The notes: generated from the sequence alone by a model not told the origin. 64,000 nt of DNA from Arcobacteraceae bacterium (GCA_023138835.1 JAGLOP010000012.1:1-64000); one strand, 5' to 3'. Positions 11,055 to 22,292 are shown, counted from the first letter of the stretch. Program-made: numbers and translations.

Positions 11055-12524
11055 TTAATGAGGGGAAGTTCTTATTATACAATTTCTTCCGCTTTCCTTA
11101 GCTTCATACAGTAGTTCATCAGATTGTTGAATTATTTTATCAATATTAGTAATATTTTCTCTTTCACTTAGTCCAAAACTTACTGTGAAATTGATTTTCT
11201 TATTATCAATATTGATTATTGTATCTTCACATTTTCTTCTAATATTTTCTCCGGTTTTGTAAGCTTCTTCTATGCTTATATTCATAAATAAAATACAAAA
11301 TTCTTCACCGCCAATTCTACCAAAAATTGTATTTTTATCAATTATCTTATTTACTATATTACAAAATTCTATTAATATCTTATCTCCGATAGAATGCCCG
11401 TAGCTGTCATTTATTTTTTTAAAATTATCTATATCCATCATTAATACAGAAAATTGACTGTTATTTTGTATTGAATTTTTTAATGCTTTTTCACCTTGTA
11501 TAAAAAAACTTCTCCTATTATCAATATTTGTGAGATAATCTTTATGTGCCAAAGTAAATAGTTCTTTATTTTTTTCTTGTAGTTTTCTAAGTGTTCTAGC
11601 TAGCTGACCGGTTCTTCTTTTTACTTTTAGTTCAAGCAGTTTATTATACTTTTCTAATATAATTTTATTTTTATATATAATATAAAAAATAATTAATAAA
11701 AATATTAAAATAATTAAATTATATATGATGACTGTTTCTTTACCTTTCTTTACAATACTTCTATTATTCTTAGTTATTATGGAAAATATATAATTATTTT
11801 CATCATCATAAAACTGAATATTACTATTTATATAAGAATTTTTGTAACTTATTTTTACTTTTACATTTTTTAGATGTTCATGTTTTATTTTTAAACCATT
11901 TTTTTTAGAATATTCATTACTTATGTGTATCTCTTCAAAAACATTAGATATCCTCTTTAATTCTTCATCGTCTATTATTTTACCGCTGTAAATATGACCA
12001 TTTGTTTTTCCGGTCAAATCACTTTTGAAAATTTCTGCCTTAATTAAATAGAAATAATAAGATTTGTATTTGAATATTGTATTTAAAACAGTTTCATATT
12101 CAAATCTTTTAAAAATCTCTTTTTCAAATAATTTTTTATCTATTTCAGGTAAATCAGTACTGTATTTTGAAAAAATTGTTTTTTGTTTTAAATTAGAATA
12201 AATTATAAAGTCAACATTCAAGTCTTCTAAAGTTTTAGTTCCTTCTCTAAAATTATCATATATATAGTCTTTATTTAAGCCATTTATAAAATTAAAGGTA
12301 TCATCCCATTTACTATAGTCATTTGTAATATTTTTTATATTTTCAATGGCTGTGTTCATTTTGGATAGAACTGTATTGATATTATTTTGATTTTGCTCAT
12401 TTTCAAGTAGCGTAAAATGAGGTATAAAAAAATTATAACCAATAAAGTAAAAACTTAAAAGTATAAATAAAAAATAAAAAATAATTGGATTCTTTTTTGT
12501 ATTATCAGGTATCATTATTATCAT
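11055..12524 (-). CDS. Diguanylate cyclase with CHASE4-like periplasmic sensor
   Basis: GGEEF GGDEF motif, two TM segments; start placed after AAGGAG at 12524 instead of 12542. Confidence 0.85.
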   Translation of the reverse strand: MIIMIPDNTKKNPIIFYFLFILLSFYFIGYNFFIPHFTLLENEQNQNNINTVLSKMNTAIENIKNITNDYSKWDDTFNFINGLNKDYIYDNFREGTKTLEDLNVDFIIYSNLKQKTIFSKYSTDLPEIDKKLFEKEIFKRFEYETVLNTIFKYKSYYFYLIKAEIFKSDLTGKTNGHIYSGKIIDDEELKRISNVFEEIHISNEYSKKNGLKIKHEHLKNVKVKISYKNSYINSNIQFYDDENNYIFSIITKNNRSIVKKGKETVIIYNLIILIFLLIIFYIIYKNKIILEKYNKLLELKVKRRTGQLARTLRKLQEKNKELFTLAHKDYLTNIDNRRSFFIQGEKALKNSIQNNSQFSVLMMDIDNFKKINDSYGHSIGDKILIEFCNIVNKIIDKNTIFGRIGGEEFCILFMNISIEEAYKTGENIRRKCEDTIINIDNKKINFTVSFGLSERENITNIDKIIQQSDELLYEAKESGRNCIIRTSPH

Positions 12525-12587
12525 AACTCCTTGTCTATTCAATAGTGTGTTAACAACATTGTTAATAAATGTATATCAACTTTAAGG

Positions 12588-12621
12588 ATTATATCTTAAC
12601 TCCGTCACAGTTTGCGTCACA
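12588..12621 (-). promoter_or_regulatory. TGTGAC-N6-TGTGAC-N10-TATAAT promoter, copy 1 (upstream of diguanylate cyclase)
   Basis: Minus strand reads TGTGACGCAAACTGTGACGGAGTTAAGATATAAT. Confidence 0.6.
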
Positions 12622-12638
12622 AAAAGTTTTTGTTATAA

Positions 12639-12842
12639 TCAACCCCCGCCAACAAACTGTAATAATTCTATTTTATCTTCTTCTTTTGGTATAAAATTAC
12701 ACCAATCATCTTTTTTAACAACATTCATATTCACAGCTGCTGCCATAACTTTATCTTCAATTTCTAAACTCTCAATAATATCTTTCAAACTTTTATTATC
12801 TTCAAAAATTTTCTCTTCACCATTTATAATCAATTTAGTCAT
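12639..12842 (-). CDS. thiS: Sulfur carrier protein ThiS
   Basis: 67 aa, MAAAVNMNVV, C-terminal FVGGG. Confidence 0.88.
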   Translation of the reverse strand: MTKLIINGEEKIFEDNKSLKDIIESLEIEDKVMAAAVNMNVVKKDDWCNFIPKEEDKIELLQFVGGG

Positions 12843-12844
12843 TC

Positions 12845-13879
12845 TTATTTTGCCTCTTTTCTAAAAACTGCAACTTTAAATCTATCACCCATTCCTGTGG
12901 GTTCCAATAAAGTTTTTATTTTATTAGCTTCTTTTAAATATGTTTTTTCATCTACATTTTTATGTAATATTTCTAAAAGTTCAATAATACCAAAATCAAC
13001 CAAAGCTTTTAGCTGAGTGTCATATTGTACATTTTTAATCTCAACTGCTTCAAAGCTGTCAATTAAATGTGTAAAGTTTACATCATAAGTTATATCACTT
13101 TTTCCAAATAATTCTTTTAGACTTATCTCTTCATCGAAAATTGGATAAACATTATGATGCTCATAAATCCTGCAAGAAAAATCATTTCGTGGATATTTTT
13201 CCCCATAATCAAAAGTTACAAATTCGAACCTTTCAATATTTTGGTTTAAAGTTTTTGCAAACTCTTCATATCCAAGAGCAACTTCCCCTTTTGTAATTTT
13301 ATATTTTGTACAAATATCTCTTATATCATCATCTTCACAATCTATAAATTCTATTTTATCATTCTGTACAACTGCATATTGAAGCACATCTTCCTTTGTT
13401 GTATAAACTAATTCACAAGAAAAGGCATCAAAAATTTCATTTGCAACTATAAAAGCACTATCAAGTTTCACTTCGCTTATATCGTTATAATGGATTAATT
13501 GTACCTCATCTCCAAAACATTCTTGGAAATACTCTTTTTGTCTAATTCTCAAATGTTCAAATCTCTCAACAATTGCAAATTTTAAAGTTTTTAAAAGTTG
13601 TGGTTTTAAAGTATAGATAAATTGAACCATATCAGAAAGTAAATATCCATGATGAGCCCCAATTTCTACTATGGTTGTATCAACAGGTAAAAACCCACTT
13701 TCTATCGTATCTACCACTTTTTTACCAATAGTGCCTCCAAAAAATGAACTCGCACTAACCGCTGTAAAAAAGTCCCCCTCTTTTCCTATGGTCTTATAGT
13801 TTGAATAATATCCATCTTTTCCATAAAGCCAATCTTGGAAATATTGGCTAAACTTGCGTGGTTTTTTATCCATTCTCAA
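12845..13879 (-). CDS. MidA/NDUFAF7-family SAM-dependent methyltransferase
   Basis: FSQYFQDWLYGKDGYYSN and IVEIGAHHGYLLSDM; VANEIFDAF. Confidence 0.75.
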   Translation of the reverse strand: MRMDKKPRKFSQYFQDWLYGKDGYYSNYKTIGKEGDFFTAVSASSFFGGTIGKKVVDTIESGFLPVDTTIVEIGAHHGYLLSDMVQFIYTLKPQLLKTLKFAIVERFEHLRIRQKEYFQECFGDEVQLIHYNDISEVKLDSAFIVANEIFDAFSCELVYTTKEDVLQYAVVQNDKIEFIDCEDDDIRDICTKYKITKGEVALGYEEFAKTLNQNIERFEFVTFDYGEKYPRNDFSCRIYEHHNVYPIFDEEISLKELFGKSDITYDVNFTHLIDSFEAVEIKNVQYDTQLKALVDFGIIELLEILHKNVDEKTYLKEANKIKTLLEPTGMGDRFKVAVFRKEAK

Positions 13880-15077
13880 CCCGTGAATAAATTTCTAATA
13901 ATTGGATTTGTTTTTCTATATTTAAACTTTTTATATCAAGTGTTCTTATCTGCTTAGAATTTACCATGGTTTGTACATCAGACTCTGTCTTTATCCCAAC
14001 TTCATGTTGTTCAATTATTTGAGTCAACAGTGAATCATAAAGTTCCACATTTTTTTGAGCAATTTTTATTTTTGCATCTAAACTTTTTATTTTTGCTAAT
14101 GAGTTTTTAAATATTGACAATTCCTCTTTTTGCTTGTCTTCTAAAGTACTTTTCTTTTGTAAATATTCTAATTTAGAACTTTGAATCTGATTTGAATATT
14201 TTACATCAAGAGGAATGGTTATATTAAATCCAACATTTCTAACTCCGGCATCGCTTAATGCTATATTTCCACCTCTATCATGATATTTAGTGTAATCAGC
14301 TGTAAAATTTACAGTTGGGAGGTAATTGGATGTTACCATTTTTTTCATCCAATATGAACTGTCTATATCTTCTTTTGCTTTTTTTATATAAATATTTTGT
14401 TTTAAAAAACTATCTTCATCTACCAATTGTAAAATTGGTAAATTTAATTCATCATATCTTTTATCAGAGATAATTGCCAAATTATTTATTAAAGATTGTT
14501 TTTGATACTCTAAATCTATCAGCGCATTTTGTTTTGTATTTGAATCTAAAATAGCATTATCTAAAAATGATGTATCTAAAGTACCGCCTAATACTTGCTC
14601 CTGTTTTCTTTCAATATCCAATAATGAATTTTTAATTAAAAGTTTTTGCTTATTTATATTTATATCAATATTCTTTATTTGAAATAATAAATCAATAGTT
14701 TGTTTAATCAATTCTTTTTTCTGCCCATCTATATTAGTTTTAGAATATTTTTGCATACTATTTGCATATTTTATAGCACTATATATCCCTCCACTTTTAA
14801 ATACAGGTTGAGAGATACTTATAAATGATTTTTGTGTAGTATATGTTTCACCATTATTATAGATATACTTATAAGTTATTGGATTTATCCAATCCTTTTC
14901 CAGCTTATTGCTGTCTTCTATAGATTTTTTATATGAATAATTTAAAATATCTTTTTTTGTTTGAGATAATACTGCTTCCTCTTGTCCTTGAAGTATTACA
15001 TCATCCGCATTTAAACCTAAGGTAAAAACTAAACTACCTATAATTAAAAAATTAAAGTTTTTCAACTGCAACTCCAA
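13866..15077 (-). CDS. TolC family outer membrane protein
   Basis: Signal peptide, long coiled-coil pattern, GFNITIPLD outer membrane efflux motif. Confidence 0.75.
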   Translation of the reverse strand: MELQLKNFNFLIIGSLVFTLGLNADDVILQGQEEAVLSQTKKDILNYSYKKSIEDSNKLEKDWINPITYKYIYNNGETYTTQKSFISISQPVFKSGGIYSAIKYANSMQKYSKTNIDGQKKELIKQTIDLLFQIKNIDININKQKLLIKNSLLDIERKQEQVLGGTLDTSFLDNAILDSNTKQNALIDLEYQKQSLINNLAIISDKRYDELNLPILQLVDEDSFLKQNIYIKKAKEDIDSSYWMKKMVTSNYLPTVNFTADYTKYHDRGGNIALSDAGVRNVGFNITIPLDVKYSNQIQSSKLEYLQKKSTLEDKQKEELSIFKNSLAKIKSLDAKIKIAQKNVELYDSLLTQIIEQHEVGIKTESDVQTMVNSKQIRTLDIKSLNIEKQIQLLEIYSRVENG

Positions 15078-16236
15078 GTCTCTTAAATCCCTCGTCTATC
15101 TCATCTTTGGAAATAGTAAGCGGTGGTAAAAATCTAAGTGTTATTTTTCCAGCTTTAAGTAAAAGCAAACCTTTTTCAAATGCATTATCTATAATCTTAG
15201 ATAAAGTTTCTTCATCATTTACACGAAGTCCCCTCATAAGTCCAAGTCCTACTTCACGATAAAAAAGATGTCGATTATTTTCATAAAACTCTTTTAATTT
15301 TGTTTCAAAATATATTATAGTTTCATCAAGTTGTCCACTGTTTTTATACTCATCTAAAATATTGCAAACTTCAAGAGAAGCTGCTGTACTTAAATAATTT
15401 CCGCCAAAAGTAGAACCATGATCTCCCGGACTAAAGATATCTTTATGCTTTGTCATCACAATTCCTATAGGCACTCCTCCGCCAACACCTTTGGCAAGTG
15501 TGATAATATCAGGCTCAATATCATAAAGAGACGAAGCTAAGAATTCACCGGTTCGGTATGCTCCTGTTTGAACTTCATCAATAATCAATAAAATATCTTT
15601 CTCTTTTAAAAATAAAGCTAATTTTTGAATATCTTCTTTTGGAAACGGTTGAACACCACCCTCCCCTTGAATTAACTCAATCATAACCGCAACAGTTTCT
15701 TCATCTATCGTTTCATACAAATCATCCAATCTCTGCTTATAAGAAAATCCTTCAGGATAAGGAGAAAAATGCGGTGTGTGCATCTTCTTTTGTCCACTGG
15801 CTTTTATAGTTGTGATAGTTCTACCATGAAATGAATGCCCAAGAGTTACAATTTTATATCTCTTGTTATTAAAATTTATCTCACCATATTTTCGTGCAAT
15901 TTTAATAGCTCCCTCATTTGCTTCCGCACCACTGTTTCCAAAAAAACAAGCCATATCAAACCCGCTTAATTCAACAATTTTTTGTGCTAATTTTGCTTGT
16001 GACTCAATAGCATATAAATTTGAAATATGTGTAATATTTTTTACCTGTTCACAAATTTTATTAGCAACTCTTTCATTTCCATGACCAACAGAAACAACAC
16101 CAATCCCGCTAGTAAAATCTATATAATCATTCTCATTGTCATCATAAAGCGTAGCATTTACACCTTTTTTAAAATTTACATAATTTCTTGCATAAGTATT
16201 TAATACATATTGTTTATCTATTGCTTCTAACGTCAT
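15052..16236 (-). CDS. argD: Acetylornithine aminotransferase
   Basis: GNSGAEANEGAIKIARKY, LIIDEVQTGAYRTGEFLAS, HGSTFGGN. Confidence 0.85.
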   Translation of the reverse strand: MTLEAIDKQYVLNTYARNYVNFKKGVNATLYDDNENDYIDFTSGIGVVSVGHGNERVANKICEQVKNITHISNLYAIESQAKLAQKIVELSGFDMACFFGNSGAEANEGAIKIARKYGEINFNNKRYKIVTLGHSFHGRTITTIKASGQKKMHTPHFSPYPEGFSYKQRLDDLYETIDEETVAVMIELIQGEGGVQPFPKEDIQKLALFLKEKDILLIIDEVQTGAYRTGEFLASSLYDIEPDIITLAKGVGGGVPIGIVMTKHKDIFSPGDHGSTFGGNYLSTAASLEVCNILDEYKNSGQLDETIIYFETKLKEFYENNRHLFYREVGLGLMRGLRVNDEETLSKIIDNAFEKGLLLLKAGKITLRFLPPLTISKDEIDEGFKRLGVAVEKL

Positions 16237-16353
16237 AAAAGTATCCTATTTATTATAATTTTATTATTATATCTTTTTTAGACTTTATACTGAAATAAGT
16301 GGTTAATTGGTACAATGGCATCATATATAAATGTAACATTTCAAAGGATCTTT

Positions 16354-17232
16354 ATGCAACACTTAATTACCACAGCCGACTTTACAAATGAGGAGATTTT
16401 AAAACTTTTTGATGATGCAAAACTTTTTCTAGATTTGTCATCAAACTCATTATTATTGGGTAAACTTATTGTTACTTTATTTTTTGAGAATTCTACACGA
16501 ACACGAAGTAGTTTTGAAATAGCGGCTAAAAGATTAGGTGCTGCGGTTGTAAACCTGGAGGTACAAACAAGTTCCACAAAAAAAGGTGAATCAGTTGAAG
16601 ATACTGTTGCAAATCTAAATGCCATGAAGCCTGATGCTATTATCATTAGACACAGGGATTGTGGATTACCGGCAAGTTTAATTGAGCATGTTGATTGTCC
16701 TATTTTAAATGCCGGTGATGGAACAAATGCCCATCCTACTCAGGCATTACTAGATTTATTTACAATCTTTGAACATTTTGACGGTGAAGTTAATAATAAA
16801 AAGTTAGCAATGATTGGAGATATTAAAACTTCTCGAGTTGCTTCTTCAAATCTTGAATTACTTCCTAGATTTGGTGTAGAACCTATTTTAGTAGCACCTG
16901 AACATTTTATGCCAAAGACTGATTTTAAAAAAGTACAATTTTTAAAAGAAACCATAGATGACGTTGATATTATTATGAGTCTTAGAACTCAACTGGAACG
17001 GCATGAAAAGATATATTATAAAAGTCTTGAAGAGTTTGGGAAAGACTATTGTGTAACAAGCCAATCTTTGGGAGATAGAGATATTTTACTTCTTCATCCA
17101 GGACCGGTTAATCGAAATATCGATATTAGCGATGAGATGCTTAAAGATAAAAGATGCAAGGTTTTAGAGCAGGTTAGAAATGGAGTTGCAGTGAGAATGG
17201 CAATTCTAAAGAAACTAATTTTAAAGCAATAA
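16354..17232 (+). CDS. pyrB: Aspartate carbamoyltransferase catalytic subunit
   Basis: FFENSTRTRSSFEIA, HPTQALLDLFTI; start moved to 16354 (MQHLITTADF) after AAAGGA. Confidence 0.93.
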   Translation: MQHLITTADFTNEEILKLFDDAKLFLDLSSNSLLLGKLIVTLFFENSTRTRSSFEIAAKRLGAAVVNLEVQTSSTKKGESVEDTVANLNAMKPDAIIIRHRDCGLPASLIEHVDCPILNAGDGTNAHPTQALLDLFTIFEHFDGEVNNKKLAMIGDIKTSRVASSNLELLPRFGVEPILVAPEHFMPKTDFKKVQFLKETIDDVDIIMSLRTQLERHEKIYYKSLEEFGKDYCVTSQSLGDRDILLLHPGPVNRNIDISDEMLKDKRCKVLEQVRNGVAVRMAILKKLILKQ

Positions 17233-17233
17233 G

Positions 17234-18172
17234 TTGAATTTAAAAGAAACACTTAATTCTTTTGGCTCGAAAAAAGAGCCTTTCTTTTTTTGTATTAGTT
17301 ATGATATGCGTCAATGGGAAGTTTGTAAGCTCTCACAACTGCCTGATAATATTAAATTCCAGATGGAAGCCAATAAACTATCCAAGACCAAAACAGCATT
17401 AAATAAAATTCCAATATCTAAAAAAGAATATGAAAAGAAATTTAATAAAATTCAAAATGAAATTAAAGCTGGAAATACATATCTGACAAATTTAACTGCA
17501 ACTACAAATATAAAAACAAATCATTCTTTAGAAGATTTATATACTATGGCAAATGCAAAATTCAAATTATATTTTAAAGATGAATTTATATGCTTCTCAC
17601 CTGAACGATTCGTAAAATGTATTGATAATAAAATATTTACATATCCTATGAAAGGTACTATTGATGCAAGACAAAAAAATGCTAAGCAGATAATATTAAA
17701 TGATAAAAAAGAATTAGCAGAGCATACTATGATCGTAGATTTACTTAGAAATGATTTATCAATAGTCTCAAAAAAAGTTAAAGTAAATAGATTCAGATAT
17801 TGTGAAAAAATAGATGCAGGAGAAAAGCAGCTTATTCAAGTAAGTTCTGAGATACAAGGCTCTTTAGAAGATAATTGGCAAAATAATATTGGAGATATTT
17901 TAACATCTATTTTACCAGCAGGAAGTATTACAGGTACTCCCAAAAAGAAAACTATAGAGATAATCAACGATGTAGAAAATTATAATAGAGAATTTTTTAC
18001 AGGTATTTTTGGAGTATTTGATGGAGAAACTTTAGATAGTGCTGTGATGATTAGATTTATCCAAAAAGATAATAATGACTGCTTAGTATATAAAAGTGGT
18101 GGTGGAATTACCTGTGATAGTAATTTATCAAATGAATATCAAGAGATGATTGATAAGGTTTATATACCATGA
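17234..18172 (+). CDS. pabB: Aminodeoxychorismate synthase component I-like
   Basis: Chorismate-binding motifs PMKGTIDARQ, LPAGSITGTPKKKTIEII, FDSAVMIRF-like; TTG start. Confidence 0.85.
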   Translation: MNLKETLNSFGSKKEPFFFCISYDMRQWEVCKLSQLPDNIKFQMEANKLSKTKTALNKIPISKKEYEKKFNKIQNEIKAGNTYLTNLTATTNIKTNHSLEDLYTMANAKFKLYFKDEFICFSPERFVKCIDNKIFTYPMKGTIDARQKNAKQIILNDKKELAEHTMIVDLLRNDLSIVSKKVKVNRFRYCEKIDAGEKQLIQVSSEIQGSLEDNWQNNIGDILTSILPAGSITGTPKKKTIEIINDVENYNREFFTGIFGVFDGETLDSAVMIRFIQKDNNDCLVYKSGGGITCDSNLSNEYQEMIDKVYIP

Positions 18173-18747
18173 CTTATTTCGAAACTATAAAATGTGAAGA
18201 TGAAGAGGTTTTTAATTTAGACTATCATCAAAAAAGAATTGCCAAAACAGTTGGTTTAAATATTGATTTGCGTGAGTATATATATCCACCCAATAATAAA
18301 CTGTTAAAATGTAAAATAATTTATGATGAAAATGGTATTTTAGATATCTCATTTACCGTATATAAACAAAAAGAAATAAACACTTTTAAATTAGTCGTTT
18401 CTAATACTATTGATTATAAATATAAATCTACTAACCGGGAAGATTTAGAAAACTTATTTAATCAAAAAGAAAATGCCAATGAGATTATAATCATTAGAAA
18501 CGGTCTCATCACTGACACATCAATAGCAAATATTGCTGTTTTTGACGGTAACTACTGGCTGACTCCAAAGTTACCGCTTCTAGAAGGAACCTGTAGAAAC
18601 AGATTGATTGATGAAGGGAAAATAATTGAAAAAGACATTACTATTCAACAACTTCTAGAGGTCAAAAAAATAGCTTTAATGAATGCAATGATTGACTTTA
18701 AAATTATTGATAATTTCGATATAATTAATAAAAATAATATACTATAA
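18169..18747 (+). CDS. Class IV aminotransferase (aminodeoxychorismate lyase-like)
   Basis: TSIANIAVFDGNYWLTPKLPLLEGTCRNRLI; overlaps pabB stop. Confidence 0.8.
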   Translation: MTYFETIKCEDEEVFNLDYHQKRIAKTVGLNIDLREYIYPPNNKLLKCKIIYDENGILDISFTVYKQKEINTFKLVVSNTIDYKYKSTNREDLENLFNQKENANEIIIIRNGLITDTSIANIAVFDGNYWLTPKLPLLEGTCRNRLIDEGKIIEKDITIQQLLEVKKIALMNAMIDFKIIDNFDIINKNNIL

Positions 18748-18761
18748 ACAATGGAGATAAA

Positions 18762-19226
18762 ATGATAATTGATGTAATTGAAGATATAAACTATAGAAAA
18801 TTAATGGAAGCGCAGATACAAGATATTATTGATTATTTGCTGGTGCATAATGAAGAGTTTTCAATTACTGCAAATATAAAAGGGATTAGTTTTAATCCAG
18901 TAATTCCAAAAATAATAGCTGATAATTTCTCAAAGTTTACAATGTTTTCTTTAAGCAACTACACTTATTCTACGATTGAAATTGGTGAAGATACTATATC
19001 ATTTGAAGCTGGATTTGGTGAAGAAAACTTTGGTTCAACAGTAACCATTCCATTTTATGCAGTATTTCAATTAGTAATTAATGATTCAATTTTATTTGTA
19101 AATCCAACAGCAACTGTTGAAAAATATTTTTTAAAAGAAAAAGCAGCAACTGAGGAAAAAGATCAGGCATCAAGATCAAGAAATGCCTTTTCTATGAATC
19201 CTAAAAATAAAGAGTTATTAGATTAA
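18762..19226 (+). CDS. SspB-like protein (putative ClpXP adaptor fold)
   Basis: ISFEAGFGEENFGSTVTIPFYAVFQLVINDSILFVNP resembles the SspB core. Confidence 0.4.
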   Translation: MIIDVIEDINYRKLMEAQIQDIIDYLLVHNEEFSITANIKGISFNPVIPKIIADNFSKFTMFSLSNYTYSTIEIGEDTISFEAGFGEENFGSTVTIPFYAVFQLVINDSILFVNPTATVEKYFLKEKAATEEKDQASRSRNAFSMNPKNKELLD

Positions 19227-19242
19227 ATTTATTTAGTGGTTT

Positions 19243-20205
19243 TTATTTACCGCTAAATGGCAATAACGCAGAACCCCAAGTAAGTCCACCGCCAAAAGCA
19301 TCAAGCAGCATCATATCACCTGATTTAAGTCTTCCACTTTCGTAAACATCATTTATAGCCATTGGAATTGAAGCTGATGAAGTGTTTCCATATTTTGCTA
19401 CTGTTACAACTTTTTGCTCATCTTCAAATTTAAGTGCATCACCCACAGCTTTTATAATTCTGTAGTTTGCCTGGTGCGGTATAAATAAATCTATATCTTC
19501 GTTTTTAAAGTTATTCTTTTCCATAATTTTTTGAACATCACTTGTTAAAGTTCTAACTGCAATTTTAAAAGTCTCATTCCCTTTCATTTGCATAAACGAA
19601 GGTTCAGCACTGGTAATTCCCGGAGTTAAAAGTAAATCTTGTAAACTACCGTCAGCACTACATTGAATATCAACAATAGCTTCACTTTTATCTTCTGTAG
19701 CACTAATAATCGCTGCACCCGCACCGTCTCCAAAAAGCATACAAGTGGTTCTGTCACTATAATCTACAATTGAGCTTAATTTTTCAGCGCCAATAATTAA
19801 TACATTCTTTTTCATACCCGATTGGATAAATGCCTGTGCAGTTTGTAAAGCATAAACAAATCCGGTACAAGCAGCACTGATATCCAATGCCATAATATTT
19901 CTAATACCAAGTTTCTCGGCAATTAAACATGCTGTTGAAGGCATACAAAGATAATCAGGAGAGATAGTTGCACAAATTATTAAGTCAATATCCTCAACAT
20001 TTATTTGAGCTCTTTTAATTGCAATTTTAGAAGCTTCATATCCTAAATCACTCGTATTTTCATTTTCACTTGCAATTCTTCGTTCACTTATTCCTGTTCG
20101 TTTAGTAATCCATTCATCACTTGTATCCATTCTATCAACAAACCATTGATTTGTACGAATTTCTTTTGGAATATAAGCGCCTATTGATTTAAATGAAGCA
20201 TACAT
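19243..20205 (-). CDS. fabH: 3-oxoacyl-ACP synthase III
   Basis: [10 protein letters not shown] active site, [19 protein letters not shown]. Confidence 0.95.
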   Translation of the reverse strand: MYASFKSIGAYIPKEIRTNQWFVDRMDTSDEWITKRTGISERRIASENENTSDLGYEASKIAIKRAQINVEDIDLIICATISPDYLCMPSTACLIAEKLGIRNIMALDISAACTGFVYALQTAQAFIQSGMKKNVLIIGAEKLSSIVDYSDRTTCMLFGDGAGAAIISATEDKSEAIVDIQCSADGSLQDLLLTPGITSAEPSFMQMKGNETFKIAVRTLTSDVQKIMEKNNFKNEDIDLFIPHQANYRIIKAVGDALKFEDEQKVVTVAKYGNTSSASIPMAINDVYESGRLKSGDMMLLDAFGGGLTWGSALLPFSGK

Positions 20206-20214
20206 ATTTGACTA

Positions 20215-21204
20215 CTATCCCTTGTATTTTTCTAAATTGTCTTGGATATTTTGATTCATATTTGAGTCTGCTGCTGCAATTGCTTGAAAAATCGCATTTT
20301 TCATAGCTGTAGCATTTGATTTACCATGAGCAATTATAACAGGAGCTTTAACCCCAATAAGTGGAGCTCCACCATATTCTGCATAATCAACTTTTAGTTT
20401 TAGTTTTTTAAATACTTTTCTCATTAAAACAGCACCTGTAATTGATACTAATGATCTTCGCAAATTATTTTTAATAATTTTACTAATAGTATCAGCAACA
20501 CCTTCTGCTGTTTTTAACATAATGTTTCCAACAAAACCATCACATACAACAACATCAACTGTTCCGTTAAAAATATCATTACCCTCAACATTACCTACAA
20601 AGTTTGGTAAAGGCTCACAAAGTTTAAAAGCTTCTTTTGAAACTTCGTTACCTTTTGATTCCTCTTCACCATTACTCAAAAGTCCTGTTAGAGGATCGTC
20701 TATCCCTAAAACATCTTCAGCATAAACTTGTCCCATAATTGCAAATTCTTTTAAGTTATTTGCATCACAATCAACATTTGCACCAACATCTAAAACTAAA
20801 GTAGTTCCATCCATTGTTGGCATAAGTGTTGCAATTGCAGGGCGACTTACACCTTTAATTCTTCCTATTCTCAACGTTGCTAAACTCATAGAAGCTCCAC
20901 TGTGACCAGCACTTACATAAGCATCTGCTTTGCCGTTTCGTACTAATTCTATGGCTTGATATGCTGTACTTTCTTTTCTTTTTAATGCATCAGTTGCACT
21001 ATCAGACATACTAATAACATCACTAGCTTCATGTATAACAATTCGTTTATCAAATTTTTGAGGAATTAAAGGTAGAAGTTCATCTTTTACACCAACCAAT
21101 ACGGCGGTAAAATGTCTATCTTTTTTTAAGGCGGCTATCACACCTTGAATAATAGGTTCAGGACCGAAGTCCCCTCCCATTGCATCTATTGCTATTTTAA
21201 GCAT
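20215..21204 (-). CDS. plsX: Phosphate acyltransferase PlsX
   Basis: [30 protein letters not shown]. Confidence 0.96.
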   Translation of the reverse strand: MLKIAIDAMGGDFGPEPIIQGVIAALKKDRHFTAVLVGVKDELLPLIPQKFDKRIVIHEASDVISMSDSATDALKRKESTAYQAIELVRNGKADAYVSAGHSGASMSLATLRIGRIKGVSRPAIATLMPTMDGTTLVLDVGANVDCDANNLKEFAIMGQVYAEDVLGIDDPLTGLLSNGEEESKGNEVSKEAFKLCEPLPNFVGNVEGNDIFNGTVDVVVCDGFVGNIMLKTAEGVADTISKIIKNNLRRSLVSITGAVLMRKVFKKLKLKVDYAEYGGAPLIGVKAPVIIAHGKSNATAMKNAIFQAIAAADSNMNQNIQDNLEKYKG

Positions 21205-21356
21205 TAGTTTTTGTATTCACCTGTAGTTGGGTTTACACAATGAGGCATTTTCCATGTCCCGTCTGTATCTTTAACTGGTCTTTTTAATGTAATCTTATAG
21301 TGCGTTCTTCTCTTTGCACTTCTTGAGTGACTCACTCGTCTCTTTGGTACTGCCAT
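21204..21356 (-). CDS. rpmF: 50S ribosomal protein L32
   Basis: Not in ORF track; translates to [55 protein letters not shown] overlap with plsX start. Confidence 0.95.
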   Translation of the reverse strand: MAVPKRRVSHSRSAKRRTHYKITLKRPVKDTDGTWKMPHCVNPTTGEYKN

Positions 21357-21369
21357 TTTTTATCCTTTT

Positions 21370-21756
21370 TTAATATTCTATTTCTATTGTATCGTCATCT
21401 TTAGCGCAACTATCACATATATGATAATCACTTCTTAAAGATTCTACTTCACTTTGAAGAATTTCTTCAAAGTCAATAAAATTATCATCAATTTCTATGA
21501 TAATTTTATCTAAATCTCTTTCATCTTTTGATGAATAAACACCATCACTTAATAAAAAGTTAATCTCTTCATTAAAAGGAATCGTAAAGTCAGAACCACA
21601 TTTACAGCAATTAACTCTTACAAATCCCTCAAATTTAGATTTGATATCTACTAGTTTTGATGATATTTTACAAAAAGTACCTAAAAACTTAACTGAATCC
21701 ACTTCTAAAAGAAATTCCTTAGGTTGTTGCGGTACTTTTCTAAATTCAATTTTCAT
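21370..21756 (-). CDS. DUF177/YceD-family protein
   Basis: Position upstream of rpmF, C-x-C and C-x2-C pairs. Confidence 0.6.
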   Translation of the reverse strand: MKIEFRKVPQQPKEFLLEVDSVKFLGTFCKISSKLVDIKSKFEGFVRVNCCKCGSDFTIPFNEEINFLLSDGVYSSKDERDLDKIIIEIDDNFIDFEEILQSEVESLRSDYHICDSCAKDDDTIEIEY

Positions 21757-21773
21757 TGATTTTCTCTAGTTTC

Positions 21774-22187
21774 CTAGCAAATATCTTTTTGTGCAAAAAA
21801 GAAATTAATTTCATTTGTTGCATTTTCAACTGAATCTGACCCATGAACTGCATTAGCATCAATAGACTCAGCAAAATCAGCTCTAATAGTTCCTGGTTGA
21901 GCTTCTTTAGGATTTGTAGCACCCATTAAGTCTCTATTTTTTGCCATTGCGTCGTCACCTTCAAGTACAGTTACAACAACTGGTCCTGAAATCATAAATT
22001 CTACTAAGTCAGCGAAGAAAGGTCGCTCAGCATGTACTGCATAAAAAGCTTCAGCATCCGCTTGACTTAATTGAATTTTTTTAGTTGCAGCGATTCTTAA
22101 TCCTGCTGTCTCAAATCTGTCTAAAATCTTACCAACTACATTTTTTGCAACTGCATCTGGCTTAATTATCGATAATGTTTGTTCCAT
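21774..22187 (-). CDS. ndk: Nucleoside diphosphate kinase
   Basis: [33 protein letters not shown]. Confidence 0.97.
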   Translation of the reverse strand: MEQTLSIIKPDAVAKNVVGKILDRFETAGLRIAATKKIQLSQADAEAFYAVHAERPFFADLVEFMISGPVVVTVLEGDDAMAKNRDLMGATNPKEAQPGTIRADFAESIDANAVHGSDSVENATNEINFFFAQKDIC

Positions 22188-22234
22188 TATTTATCCTTTT
22201 ATTAAATTAAAGTCGCAGATTATAGCTAAAAAAT

Positions 22235-22273
22235 AAAAAAAAGGCAAGAGAACCGAATCTCTTGCCTTTTTTT
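22235..22273 (-). terminator. Intrinsic terminator between ferredoxin and ndk
   Basis: GGCAAGAGA-ACCGAA-TCTCTTGCC stem flanked by A- and T-tracts. Confidence 0.85.
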
Positions 22274-22292
22274 AGTATATAAAACTAAAAGA

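Noticed and set aside
22235-22273. Strong hairpin considered as attC or regulatory RNA
   Set aside because: Simple perfect stem with A/T tracts at gene ends: ordinary terminator.
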